64,000 bases of DNA from Cunninghamia lanceolata. Its lineage: Eukaryota > Streptophyta > Pinopsida > Cupressales > Cupressaceae. The stretch lies in contig BSBN01000187.1 in the NCBI GenBank assembly GCA_027924645.1, positions 18,494,001 through 18,558,000 on the forward strand. The letters are read 5' to 3'. The position numbers were made by a program, and so were the translations under genes. A model generated the notes under the pieces. It saw only the letters and a list, made by a program, of their open reading frames with translations. It did no database searches and was not told the origin of the DNA. Positions 47,050 to 59,431 of the stretch are shown one piece after another; within the stretch, counting starts at the first letter, position 1; every line of letters begins with the position of its first letter.

Positions 47050-48020
47050 ATGGCCTCGAAAAAAATGTTGGGCTGGAGAAGAAATCCTCGCTATGCTAGG
47101 GGCCAGGGCTCTGGCTTCAGCCCTTCAAAGATTTCAAGAACAACTCAAGACAACCCTATTTGACCAGCTCTTAAAGCCCATTCTGCCAAGGGCAGCATAG
47201 GAAAAAGAGTAGGTTTCTCAGAGGAAATCTTCGTTTAAAAGAGAACCCCCTTCCTTCACAAGGCACAACTTTCAGGGAGTCATGAAGGAGTTGGAGGAGA
47301 AATGATCATGCTAAGGAGTATCAAAACTATTCCCGAAGGACTCCTCGGAGAAAAAGGGTTTCCCAAAGAACAAAAGTAGCTTATGACAAAAGAGCTTCAG
47401 AGGAAGATTCAATAATTATGAAAGGAATAGTAAAGGTAACAATGATCACAGAGCTTACTTTCCTAAGAAAAGTACACCAAAAATCACAAGGAGAAAACCC
47501 ACCTTGGTTTTGGTCAGACTTCCAAATGAAGTTTTGGAGGAAAGACAAGTGGTTCTAAAATATAAAGTGCTTATAGGTAAGGTTGTGAGCCCTCATTGTT
47601 CTCCTGATGATTTCTTAGTTTGGGTTAGTTTGGAGATCCCCACTCTACGCCAACTACTGTAGAAAAAAATGAAGCCTCTCATCTGGGCCAGGGAGATCTC
47701 CAAAAAGATGAAAACCTTGTTCAATCCAGAGACAAAATGGTTTGAAAAGTTGCACAACCTCTGAAAAATGGGGAAATTTTTGAAATCTTAGATGTAAAAC
47801 TTTAGGATTTCTTTGAGGAAGTGCTCATGAAGGTAACTACTTCTATTTTCAAAGAATTGGTGGATGAAGTACTTCAAGAAGAAGATCCAAACAAAGACTC
47901 TCCTTCTTTAGGTAACTCGTAGACTTCCATGGTTTCTAAAAATGCAAAGAATACACCATCTAGGAGAAGCTCAAGACAGAAGAAAGGTAAAGTGCTCTCA
48001 GAGATTATGGAGGATTCAGA
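47050..48020 (+). pseudogene. LINE ORF1, decayed
   Basis: An ATG at 47050 opens a basic frame (MASKKMLGWRRNP) with a stop near 47160. Further pieces in shifted frames follow, among them KPTLVLVRLPNEVLEERQ near 47497-47550. It precedes the endonuclease of ORF2 by the short distance expected in plant L1-type LINEs. ORF1 products bind the element RNA. No zinc knuckle was found in what remains. Confidence 0.5.
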
Positions 48021-48077
48021 GAGAGGAACACCCAAAACAACTAAAAAGAGGGAAGTAGACTGCTCTCCTTGGGAGCA

Positions 48078-49840
48078 ATGAAGCTCATAATGTGGAATGT
48101 TAGGGGCCTAAACACCCCTAACAAGAGTCGCCTCATCAAGTCTCAACTTGAAGGGCTGAGAGCTGATATTCTTTTGTTTCAAGAAACTAAACTAAATTCA
48201 AATGTTGGCACTTTTTTCTTTCTCAAATGGAAGGACTGGGAAGTGGAGCAACATCCTTATAGTGGAACCTTGAGTAGTCTGGCATTTCTATAGAAAAAGA
48301 ATCTTCCTAGGTTTGAGGTTGTGGGTAACAGAGATTACTAGATCTTAGGTAAATTTTTGGGGGTTCTCTTTGGGAAAGATCTTTGGATTATGAATGTGTA
48401 TGGCCCTTCAGGGGAAGCTCAGAAACTTCATCTTTGGGAACACTTGTCAAAGTTGTTGAATATGCTTAAAAATGAGATGGTCATATTGGGAGGAGATTTC
48501 AATGCCATCCTAGATGGCTCAGAAAAATCAGGAGGCTCTTTGACACAATCACAAGTCATGATGGACTTTAAAGACTTTGTGGACTCTAATTGCTATATGG
48601 ATTGCAGGACCTCTAATGGGGTTTTCACTTGGACCAACAGAAGGACATATTCTTTCAGAATAGCTAAGAGATTGGATATATTTCTTATGTCACCTCAATG
48701 TTTACTAAGGAACATTAACTTCTCCTCACTTATTTTGCCTTTTACTAGCTTGGATCATTTCCTAGTGAGCCTCTCTATTGGTGGAGTACAAAAGTTTAGG
48801 GCAATCTTTTCAAATTCCAAGAGATGTGGTTTAGAGATCCAAGCTTTCTTTCCAATGTTTAGACTTAGTGGCAAGCGACACCCTTTGTCAAGGGTTCTAG
48901 AATTTTTCAAGTGGCAAAAAAGCTAGAATTTGTTAAAATGAAAATCTCGCAATAGAATAGAGATCATTTTAAAAATATCTTCTTTGAAAAAAAAAGAATC
49001 TCGAAAGAGATAGATCATACATAGAAGAAGAGATTATCCAGGGTGGCATGAATAAGGACATTTTCTCAAAAGAAAAATCTCTCAAATCTCAACTTGATGA
49101 GGTCCTCCTAAGAGAAGAAATCTTCTGGCGCCAGAAGTCAAGAGAGACTTGGCTAAAAGAGTGTGATTGAAATACTTCTTTTTTTCATTTCTTGACTAAA
49201 GCTCATAGGCAGGCCTCGACGATCCATTGTATTAAGAAAAATGATGGATCGTTACTACAAAATATGGATGATATTAAAGATGAAGCCCAAACCTTTTTTA
49301 AAGACCTCCTTTCAACAGACAAATCCCAATACAGGAATGTCTTTAGCAACTTTAATCTGCCTAAAAGACTTTCATAGGATAACAACAAGGAACTTCTAAA
49401 GGAATTTACCTTGGAAGAAATTAAAGCAATTGTTTTTTCTATGGATGGGAACAAAGCCTCAGGACTAAATGAGTGGATGGGTTTGTTCTTTCAAAAATAC
49501 TGGGAAGTTGTTGGTCATGATGTTTTCCTAGCTGTTGAAGAATCAAGTAAATTTGGTAATGTTCTCAAAGAATTTAATAGAACTAGCAAATTGTCCTGAT
49601 CCCTAAGGTCAAAATGCCTACAACTTTTGAAGAGTTTAGGCCCATCTCCCTTTGTAACTTCATTTTCAAGATAATATCCAAGGCAACGACTTCCAAACTA
49701 GTGTCCATTCTTCTACAAATCATCTCTGAGGAGCAGGGGGCTTTGTGCCTCGAAAAGAAACAGTTGAAGGGGCCATTCTAACACATGACGTGCTCCACTC
49801 ACTTAAGAAAGAGAGGCTCTCTAGCATGGTCTTTGTTACT
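48078..49840 (+). pseudogene. LINE ORF2: endonuclease and N-terminal RT, truncated at the 3' side
   Basis: The frame starts at ATG 48078 with MKLIMWNVRGLN and continues with the endonuclease motifs QETKL, MNVYGPSG, GGDFNAIL and RLDIFLMS; the usual SDH is LDH here. In-frame stops lie at 48291 and 48339. After 48926 there are frameshifts. The N-terminal RT part is visible (GNKASG near 49450, then IPKV and FRPISLCN near 49600-49650). Sequence similarity ends near 49840, before the YADD box. Loss of the 3' end, not the 5' end, is unusual for a LINE and points to a later deletion or insertion. Confidence 0.85.
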
Positions 49841-50854
49841 ATTTTTTTGTTCACACTTAAAATTAGTTGGACCTAAGTGTAATTGTTCAGAAGTGATAAA
49901 AGAAAACTTTAAGTTATGCATTCATTGAATGGTTGATGCCTTGACATAGTAGAGAAGGATATCCAATTGTTAAGATAACCCATCAGTTCAGTCAGGACTA
50001 ATAAGTTATCATGACAAGAGAATTGATTGTCAAAAAATCAAACATTCAAGGAGATACAGTTGTTCTATATAGTTTGATCTTTCAGGAGTTGTAAGTTAAA
50101 TTGATTATTTAGTTAATTAGTTTTGAATAAAAGAAAGAAAAATATTTTGTATTGCACTATTATTTCATGTCATGTTTTGAACATACATTGAAGTATCTAT
50201 TATGTTATCTTATGCATTGATTGAAAAGGAAATACATATACATCATATGCATAAGAGAAATTAACTGATCATGTTTAAAAGAAGTGTTCTAATATGTCCC
50301 ACACAAGCTATGGGAGTAACTAGACTGAGCAATTGTAGACATGCAAGCTATGCATCTGTTTGATAAAAGAGAAAGAAATGAACACATGATAAATTTAAAC
50401 ATCCATCATTGCCTGATGATGGAGATTGCTGTTGAGGCTGGCCTTCAAGTCTTCAATCTTCAGTTTTCACTCCAAGCCATCATCAGTTTAACCTACAAAA
50501 TTTTGGGGACAACCTTGTTAATGCTCTGGATGTTTAAAATTATCACTTGCTTTTATCAAACAGAGACATCTACTTATCACATCATGTATTCAGATGAGAA
50601 ATTAGATCAGATAATGACACAAATTAGGAAGAAATCATGAAGAAGATCAATCAATGCTATCAGGTACTTTTTTATGCTAACTTGTTTGTTCACTGTGCAG
50701 GTATAGGACAAGTTTTGTTGATGATTTGAAGACAAATAAACATGTGGATTAAATGTGGCTCCCACAAGGGTTTGAGCCCATCATGTTTCTTTTCATTTTT
50801 AAAAAGAGTATTAGAAAAGACAGGATGCATCATTCTAAAGCTATATCATGCATC
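49841..50854. other. Unclassified sequence left of solo LTR G1
   Basis: It begins with TGTTCACACTT right after the LINE break. The frame at 50341-50640 (99 codons) has no recognisable motif. It continues after G1 at 51987, as the TSD shows, so both flanks form one older block. Confidence 0.4.
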
Positions 50855-51986
50855 TGTTGGAAACAAGGTAGATAACTGAGAGGGGGGCAGGGTGAATCAG
50901 TTATCTCTATTATCTTAACTTTCTTTTCTTCTTTTATAATTTGTGTAACATCAAAACATATAAGCATATATAATCATGAGAACAAAAATAAAATCAACAC
51001 ACATAACACAAGGATTTTTACGTGGAAAACCTTGTTAAGGGAAAAACCACAGGGTGACCAACCCAAGATTGTATTCTCTGTTAAAAGAATAAAAAGTACA
51101 AAATGGCATTTGCCAATTAGGGCTCACTGCCCGAGCACACTGCTCACAAGAGGCGCACCGATTACAAGAGACTCACTATTTATAGAACTTACAGAGGGTA
51201 GTGAGGTGTTTGAACTGATGAGAGGCATCTACAAATGCTAGAGTTTAGTTCTGGTTAGGCACAATATATTGATCTGATGCACTTCATTCTTCCTCTACTT
51301 TAGTGCTGTTGCTCTATCACATACCAGACTTGTATTGCTGCTTCCACACTTATCCCTACTTTTCTTCACACTTTATTTTATCATTACTTCACACCACACA
51401 CCTACATACTAGAATCCATCTAGTATTTATATCCGCATCAAGGATTTCATCAACCTCTTAGTCGGCAACAAGAATACTCAAGATATTTACAAGTTACTGA
51501 TCTGTCCGCTGAATCCATGCTTGATTTGTGATGCGTATCAAAAACATAGGCATTGAAGTCATCAATAATGTTGGCCAACAATGTATTATTCCTCAAATTG
51601 CTTTATTAACATCAATTACTCATCCGGATTGAAGTTTGATACTCTGCCGGTCAATTCTTTCTCTGTCTGCTCTACCTGTCTGAAATCCAACACTCAGATG
51701 CTCATATCTTTTTCATGTTTTATCATCGGAGGCTAAATCTCTAGATTATAGTAGTCATGATACTCCTCTTCACTTGTCCAAGTTCACAACTTGCTGAGTT
51801 ACACCATCTGAAAGATCTGGACCTGATTGTCAGACCTTGTTGCATACACTGTTCTTGTTCACTGGACCAAAACAATCTTCAATCTGACTTTTGGTATAGG
51901 CATACTATGTACTACAGATGTGTGGGATAGACTTTGTTGCCATCAATGACAACACTCATGAAGCCACACAGTGTCTCTTGCCAACA
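50855..51986 (-). mobile_element. Solo LTR G1, copia-type
   Basis: It is 1132 bp with TSD GCATC (50850-50854 and 51987-51991). The plus strand runs from TGTTGGAAACAAGG to CTTGCCAACA. It closely matches 56467-57596. There is no PPT on its right and no PBS on its left, which shows it is a solo LTR. Its hairpin-like motif is at 51021-51051. Confidence 0.88.
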
Positions 51987-53627
51987 GCATCATCTAATCA
52001 ACTTACAGAAAAGATATGTCATCATGGCATTATTACAGTTGATTGGAGCAAATCAGAGTAACATGATTGAGTCAAGATTGACAAAAAACAAAATGCAGAA
52101 ATCAGATTATAGTCATCTAGGCTACAGAAGCCATCTAAGGTATTCAGAGTGATCAGGCTAGCTGAAAGATATAAGTTATGCCTTTGAAAGAGACAAATCA
52201 AATCAGCAAGGCATCCTTAACTCTAGGCTGATATATGGCAGTGTGGAAATGTAGTCATGAATATATCACTGTCATGGACCAATAATTGGGCAGTCATCGA
52301 TGCCTTAAATCTTCATATTATCAAAATATAGAGATGTACATATGAGATACATCAAAAGAAGGGATACCATTCAATGCATTGCTATGTAATAAGGAATACA
52401 AGTACAATTTCAATGATGAAGCAGCACTCTATATCAGGTATTTCTCATATTGTTCTCATATGGTTAAAGATGTTCAAAGTTTAACAATTATATCACATTC
52501 AAGTTGCAAGTGTGTCATAGAGATAGTCAAGCAAAATGTCACATGAAATAGTAGATGAGACAGCATCCAAGGAAAGACAATCATATATACACTATGCCAA
52601 CTTGACTGTCATAAAGGAAAGCCTCACAAGAATATATGAGATAAGTGTAGTAGTCACATGCTAGAGGCCAAAGATGCAAATGACAGATACATACAACATG
52701 CTCTCTAAAGAGCATTCATCAAATGATAAAGACTATCACTTAGTACCAGAGATCTTATAAGAAGAACAAGCTAGGAGCAGCATACGTATATCATCACTAA
52801 CATGACAGTTAGATACAAAGTCAAAAGAAAGAGACTGTCATGTCTAGAGCAAAGAAGGATTCAAATACATTGAGCACAGTGGAGTGTTAAGAATGCCACA
52901 ACCCAAAGATAACAAGGAGGTTTCCATGCATTTCATCACTATTTTGATCTAACAAACCTTATCTCATACACTTTGGAGCTACAGTGATACCATGGTATAG
53001 TCAACAAATGCCGTAAAGAGAGATACATTGCAAGAACAAGGATAAATGTAGTCATCTTTACTATAAATAGTCATGACAATGATCATGAAATAGTTAGAGT
53101 ATATCATAAATTACCATATCCGTCTACAGAAGTACATCAAGGATGAAGGATAAACATCAGAAGAAGAACATGATACATGCCAGATGCTACATTATTGGTG
53201 ATTGAAAAAGAACATGAAATTCACAAGGTAAACAATCCTCTTTCTTCTATGCCATTTGTTCTATTATGATACAGTCATAGTAAACAGACAGCCAAGAAGA
53301 GAAATGCATGATGCATAACATCCAAATGATGAGATAGTCAGGAGAGATAAGAACATGTTATCTATGCTATAGGAGTACCTTAAGAATGCCATAGACAGCA
53401 GTGAGAAGATAACATGACATCTATGCTATAGTAGAATCCAGATGCAACAAAGACAGTTACATAGTTTAGGAGATCATCACACATGACAATAATCAATCAT
53501 CTGATAGTTGGTAGGCAAAAAGGATCCAAGAGTTTGATATGCAAATAAGCTAAAGAAGCCATTTATACTATAGGAGAGCCTTCCAGAAGTGTCAATGTAT
53601 GATACAGATGGAGGTAAATGATGACAA

Positions 53628-53708
53628 TTATCATACAGAATATCAAATGACTTGTTATCATACAGAATATCAAATGACTTGTTATCATATAGAATATTAA
53701 AAGATGTG
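53628..53708. repeat. Tandem repeat, 27 bp x 3
   Basis: The unit TTATCATACAGAATATCAAA plus TGACTTG occurs twice almost exactly and a third time with several changes. Confidence 0.85.
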
Positions 53709-55753
53709 TTACCATACCCTAGAGCTATAGTGGAGGACAGAAAAGATAAAGTGTATCATCATCTATGACAATCACAAGGAGTAGGTGGAGAAGGTGCTAT
53801 GTAAAGCAAAGAAAGACTTCATTTATTAATACTTCAATCTATAATGTTTTTTGTCTACATGAAAAGTAAAGTCAAGGAGGTGCTATACAGAAGAACAGGA
53901 TTGCTCATGCTAAAATGTATACCCATTTGATAGAAAATTAAACCCTAGTGCTAATTTTTGCATCAATAGTCAAGAGACTCAGATAAAAGAGAAATACAAT
54001 CATAGCCATGCTAGAAGAACAAGATTTCTCATGATAGAAGGTCTACTCATCTACAAATTAAACAAGGTCTTTTCAAAGAAATTTCATACCCTTGTTTCCT
54101 TTTGCACTTACAAGTAAAAAGAAAGAGTAGTGAATACCACAGGAGGATGGCCATGACAGATAAAAGCCTTGAAAGTACAAAATGAACAAACCCTTGACAG
54201 GAAATTTCAAACCCTTGTTCTTCTCTTCACTCACAGACAAAAGAGAAAAGAGATAGCAGTGAAAGAGAATGGCCATGACAGTGCGAAGAGTTTTTTGTGC
54301 AAGGAGGGTTGAAGCCCTGGTTTCAAAACTTACAAACCCTTAATAGTCTACACAATTTGGTTCCTGTATACAGATGGAGCATGTCCGTGGCAAGGTGGAG
54401 GCCTTAAAATGCAAGAAGATAGCAAACCCTCATCTCAAAATCTCAAACCCTCAGGTTTTCTACATCTATAGACAAGTCAAGACTAAAAAGAGACATATAC
54501 AGGTATACTCAACAGTGATAAGACATTTTTTGCCAAAAAATGCAATACCCATGTCTACATACAGCCCCTATCATTTTTTCAAACTGTAAAAAGAGACAAA
54601 TGAAGCTATAGAGGATGAAGAATGACAAGTGCTCACCTCATTTTGCTGACAGGAAGAGAGATTATCCATGGCTTCACAGTGGCATCAAGTTTTCAAGAAC
54701 AGGTGAAGAGTTGTAAAAAGAATATGCAAAAACAAGATGCAAAAACAAGAAAGAAGGTGTTAAAGAATGCTCAATGATGGAGAGAGCCATGAATAAAGAA
54801 GGAGGCTGCAACCATGAAAGAAATAAAGCTGTAGATCAAATAAAATACCTCCTATGAAACTCAAGCAAGTGTTACCTTCTTCTTTACAATGCAGAGTTGT
54901 AAATATTCAACCAAGAAAAGCCATTGAGGGGAGTAAAAACTAGAGTCATGATGGAGGCATTCAAACGCTAAGCCGGTGGAGTAAAGTTGTAGAGAAGGTG
55001 AAGAGTATGCCAAATGAAGAATGAGAAACTTTTAGGGCTGTCTCTTTGTTTTGTTTGAAGAATCTTTTCTCTCGAGTGTGATTTTTGACTTGCAAAAAAC
55101 AAATAATTACCTTATCCAAGAGGTGCCTGTGGTCAAGACTTTGATCTTGAAGATCCTAATCATCATAACATGGAGTGGCTGACAAACCTTGTTCAAAACT
55201 TGATTTCTATTAAGTCAAGAAGGGTCGTATGATGAGAAGGAAAGGCTTCATGCCTTATAAACTTTTTAAAGTTTCTTTGATGGTCGAACAAATAACATAG
55301 TCAAGGATACACATGGTAATCAAATTCCTTGTATTTTTGCAAACATCCAAAGGTAAGGATCCTTTTTTATTATGCATGATGGCAAACAAAGCCAAGAAGA
55401 GTATGATTTTAGATGTGGAATGCATGAGGACATAGCAAGGTGGCAGACAAGGTGAACAAATATGAAGGTGCATTTTGATGCATGGGGTTTTTTATGCATG
55501 GTGGAGTTATAAGATTTTCTTGATATTAAGTTGCATATGGAGATATAAGGTGGCTTAAAAATATAAATGATATATATGTGCACTAAGGCATCAAAAGGAG
55601 TCATAAGTGTTTTATGCATACTATTTTGTGCATGGAGTGACTTAAGATTTTTTGCAGAGAGAAGTAATGTTTTCTCATTGATCTTGGAGTAATAAGGAGT
55701 GATATTTTTTCTTCTAATCATGCATGATTTTACAAATTTATTAATTGTAAATA

Positions 55754-55865
55754 AATAATAAAGTAATATTTTCCAAATTACTTTATTATTTTCCACAAGT
55801 TGTAAAATTGAAATTAGAACAGGTTGTAACCAATAATAAAGTGATTATTCTATTACTTTATTATT
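55754..55865. repeat. Two adjacent hairpins with the same stem
   Basis: AAATAATAAAGTAAT (55754-55768) pairs with 55778-55792 perfectly over 15 bp. A near copy follows, with AATAATAAAGTGAT (55832-55845) against TTACTTTATTATT (55853-55865). Confidence 0.75.
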
Positions 55866-56466
55866 TACTCACAATCAATTTTGCTCATGCAAAATCATGC
55901 AAATTGATTAGTTGAGTTAACTAGGCCACCTAGGAGGTTTTGCATGATTTTTAGGAGTATGTTTAGGGTTCTTGGTCAAATTTTTGGTCAAGCATATGGA
56001 GAGGCCCAAATTGAAGCTATTTATGCTCAATTTGTGGCAATTTTAGACCCTAATTTTGAGGATTTTCGAGGTTGCTCAGGAATGTTTATTTTTAGAGATA
56101 GCTATCTACAAGTCCATATTTCTACATGCCTCTTGGAGAGAGAAAACCTATATATTGTAAAGCAAAAGTTTGTTTTTGCTAGTTCTTGATTCTCATTCTG
56201 ATTTAGACAGATTGGAGAATTCTTGTAGCTCACTTTTACAGTTTTATTGAGAGATTGACAGGTTATAGGTTATACTTTTGTCTTCTTTGTAGAACTTTCC
56301 TTTGTTTATTTGAGATCAGTTAAATTACCTTCCCTTTTAGTACTGATTATTGAAGTGATTTTGATGAAATTTTGTTGTGTTTTATCATTAAACCTTTAAA
56401 ATTATTGTCTCACTTCCTTGCTTGCAGCATTAAATCATATATTCATTACAGGTCTTAGGTTGTGTT

Positions 56467-57596
56467 TGTTGGAAACAAGGTAGATAACTGAGAGGGGGGG
56501 AGTGAATCAGTTATCTCAAAATTTCCTTAACTTTCTTTTCCTTTCGTTATCTTAATAATCAGTGTTGCATCCAAACATGAAAGCATATGTAATCATAAGA
56601 TCAGAAATATAATCAACACACATAACACAAGGATTTTTACGTGGAAACCCTGTTAAGGGAAAAACCACGGGGTGACTAACCCAATATTGCATTCTCTATT
56701 AAAAGAATAAAGAAGTAAAAAATGACACTTGCCAATTAGGGCTCACTGCCCGAGCACACTACTCACAAGAGGCACACTGCCTATAAGAGACTCACTGTCT
56801 ACAGAACTTACAGAAGATAATCAAGCATTTGAACTGATAAGAAGCATCTACAAATGCAAGAGTTCAGTTTCGGTTAGGCACAATACACTGATCTGATGCA
56901 CTTCATTCTTCCTCTATTTTAATGATGTTGCTCTGTCACATACCGAACTTGGATTGCTGCTCTCACACTTATCCCTACTTTTCTTCACACTTTATTTCAT
57001 CATATGTTCGCCACACACACTTACATGCTGAAATCTATCTGGTATATATATCCGCATCAAGGATTTTTATCAACTTCCTAGTCAGCAACAAAAACACTGC
57101 AAGTTATTAATCTGTCGGCTGAATCCATGCTTGATTTGTAATGCGTATCAAAAACATAGGTATATAAGTCATTAATCATGTTGACCAACAATATATAATC
57201 CCACAAATTGCTTGATCAACACCTTTCACTCATTCAAATTGAAGTTTGATACTCTGTCGGTCAGTTCTTCCTCTGTCTGCTCTGCCTAACTGGAACCCAA
57301 CACTTAGATGCTCATATCTTTTTCACGCTTTATCACTAGAGTCTAAATCTCTGGAATACAGTAGTCATGATACCCCTCTTGACTTGTCCAAGTCTGTAAC
57401 TTGCTGAGTTACACCATCTGAGATATCCAGACCTGATTGTCAAACCTTGTTACATACTCTGTTCTTGTTCACCAGACCAAAACAATCCTCAAACTAACTT
57501 CTGTTATAGACATACTATGTACTGTGGATGTATGGGATAGACTTTGTTGCCATCAATGACAACACTTATGAAGCCACACAGTGTCTCTTGCCAACA
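56467..57596 (-). repeat. Copia-type element G2, 3' LTR
   Basis: It is 1130 bp, with the same ends as G1. On its right, ATCTCCCCCTTTGGC gives a minus-strand PPT (GCCAAAGGGGGAGAT), and on its left there is no PBS, so it is the 3' LTR of a minus-strand element whose body lies to the right. The hairpin-like motif is at 56640-56669. Confidence 0.85.
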
Positions 57597-58320
57597 ATCT
57601 CCCCCTTTGGCATTGATGGCAACACTTAGTGAAAAATGGCTAAGTGTCACAGTAACCCCCCCTTGGTTGATGCTCTGTCTTTTGCACTATTTTACCAGAG
57701 CTCTCCCTTAGCTGGATTCAACATTTTTCACTTCTCCTCACTCCCCCTTTGACATCAATGGAAAAGGGCAGAATCCACATACCAAAAATTTGCAAAAATT
57801 GTCCTGTACATGGCCGCATAAGTATATATATATGTTATACTTACATATACTTAAGTATATCCGCAAAAGTAGTCTTCGACTGTACAAACTCTATGGCCCA
57901 GCTCTATTTCATCCTATCCAAAATGGAGATGTGACCACTCAACAAAAATGCATATGCTTCTGCCCGTCTTAAATCTGTCAGATCACTGGTCCGGGCTGTG
58001 GTCTGAGCATCTGTCAAGGTCTCATGCATTGCCTCTAACTTAGGGATAATTATTCATCTAAGTTCACCCATTCTGTTCATTATGTTCTTCTTTTCTTTGT
58101 TCAGCCTCTTTATTTCATTGATGATAACCGTTGTCTCTCAGATTTGCACCCTTTGCTGCAATTGTAAAACTTTAGCAATCTGGAGAAACATGGGAATGAT
58201 CTCGAAGTGTGGGACCTTGTGAAATGAGATCAAACCTCTGGAGAAGGCCAGCTTCCTCTTTCTAAGCCTATTGCTTAGAGAAATGCATCTAAACCTAGTG
58301 CTAATGCTTTCTGGGAAAAG
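57597..58320 (-). pseudogene. Element G2 PPT, 3' UTR and C-terminal remnant of the H-type ORF
   Basis: 57597-57880 is PPT and untranslated sequence that matches 60513-60790. From about 57880 to 58320 the minus strand encodes the C-terminal end of the same protein as in element H: segments IIIPKLEAMHE, DAQTTARTSDLTDL and AYAFLLSGHISILD can be compared with 60795-60990. The stop of H is read through (CAG for TAG) and there are internal stops. Farther upstream the two proteins diverge. It shows that the ORF belongs to the family and not only to one copy. Confidence 0.6.
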
Positions 58321-59431
58321 GGTTAGAAGGAATGCTGAAATGAAATAAGTGATACACTAGATTTAAATGTGTTTGGCTACAACTGAATAACTAAATCGAC
58401 ATAGTAATAATCTCACAACTGGAAAGACTTACATAGACTCATATTGTGTCTAACAAAGGTCAAGATAGAATAATGGAGGAATGAAAGGGACCGATCTACC
58501 CACAATCCACAACCTACAATAATCCAAAGAGCAGACACAGTGCTAAAATAATAAAAGAGAGGCAAAAATACCAGCTTATATTGATTATAGAGGCCAAGTA
58601 ACCTTTACAAAATAGCCCAGAAGAATAGCCAACAACCATATACATCTGTTTTACATGTATATATAGCATTTTACATTTGACCTCAGTCAGTTACAAACAA
58701 TTTTTGCCCACGCTATTAGGAAATATCTGCCTCTGAAGGGACGTCTACCTGCAAAAATTCATGGCATGAAATATCTAGAACAGGGGCAGATGAGAGATAT
58801 TTCTAGTCTTCAATGTGAGCTACTGAATCATCAACTTGCAGCAATGAATGCAACAAATATCTGCATTTACATATGCTAATTTGGTCGCTGAAATGTCCAG
58901 TCGCCAAAACATGCAAATTCAGATCCAAAATTGAAAGTGAAAATATCCTCCTCAAAAGCCCGCCAAATGAAAAAGGAGGCAAAAATAAGTATTTTTTCCT
59001 TTTACAGCATGTCAAAATTTTCCAGGATGCGCAAGATATTCACAGTCAAAGCTATGGTCAACTATATGTGTATATCGCTTTGCATCTGTTCGCTTGAATA
59101 TGCCTTTGTATGTTCCATTGTATATACAATTGCAACTATACCTTTAGGTTCACTTGATGCCGCATATAAAGTCTCCTTCACCTTTTGCCTTTTGTATACT
59201 CCATTCGCTTTGCATGTGCATTTATACAATCGCTGGTCTTTTACCTTTAGAATCGGTGTTTGTATCACTGCTGACATGTGGCACCACCTAATTTGGTTGA
59301 TGAACTGATCCTTGGATCCATCGCTAAAAAATGGCATCCTTTATCGGCCATCGGAAGGACCTTTGCATGAGCCACTGATGCACAATGTCTCGCCAAAATC
59401 CCTTTGTATGTGGCCTCTTGTATATCGCCTT
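58321..59431. other. Unclassified sequence between G2 and H
   Basis: It breaks off the G2 body and ends at the H LTR. It may be part of another element (it contains TGTATATATAGCA near 58660 and several TCGCC/TCGCT words in 58880-59430). The overlapping frames at 58803-59337 are not convincing genes. Confidence 0.4.

Larger units (their letters stand above)
51992..56466. other. Unclassified non-coding block between G1 and G2
   Basis: This 4.5 kb has no credible gene. It holds a 27-bp triplet repeat (53628-53708), a diverged duplication of about 80 bp (54078-54160 and 54202-54281) and two hairpins (55754-55865). The part 55660-56460 looks LTR-like (AT-rich, with a transcript-end-like T-rich tail), but no partner was found. 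It may be internal sequence of a large non-coding LTR element. Confidence 0.4.

Noticed and set aside
55255..55796. A 158-codon minus-strand ORF
   Set aside because: Low-complexity, Ile/Ser/Lys-rich, in AT-rich sequence including the hairpins, and with no recognisable motif.
50855..57596. G1 and G2 as the LTR pair of one element
   Set aside because: G1 has its own TSD (GCATC) on both sides, so it is a solo LTR. G2 lacks a PBS on its left.
58803..59337. Overlapping ORFs on both strands
   Set aside because: Several frames are open at once, which points to chance. No domain seen.
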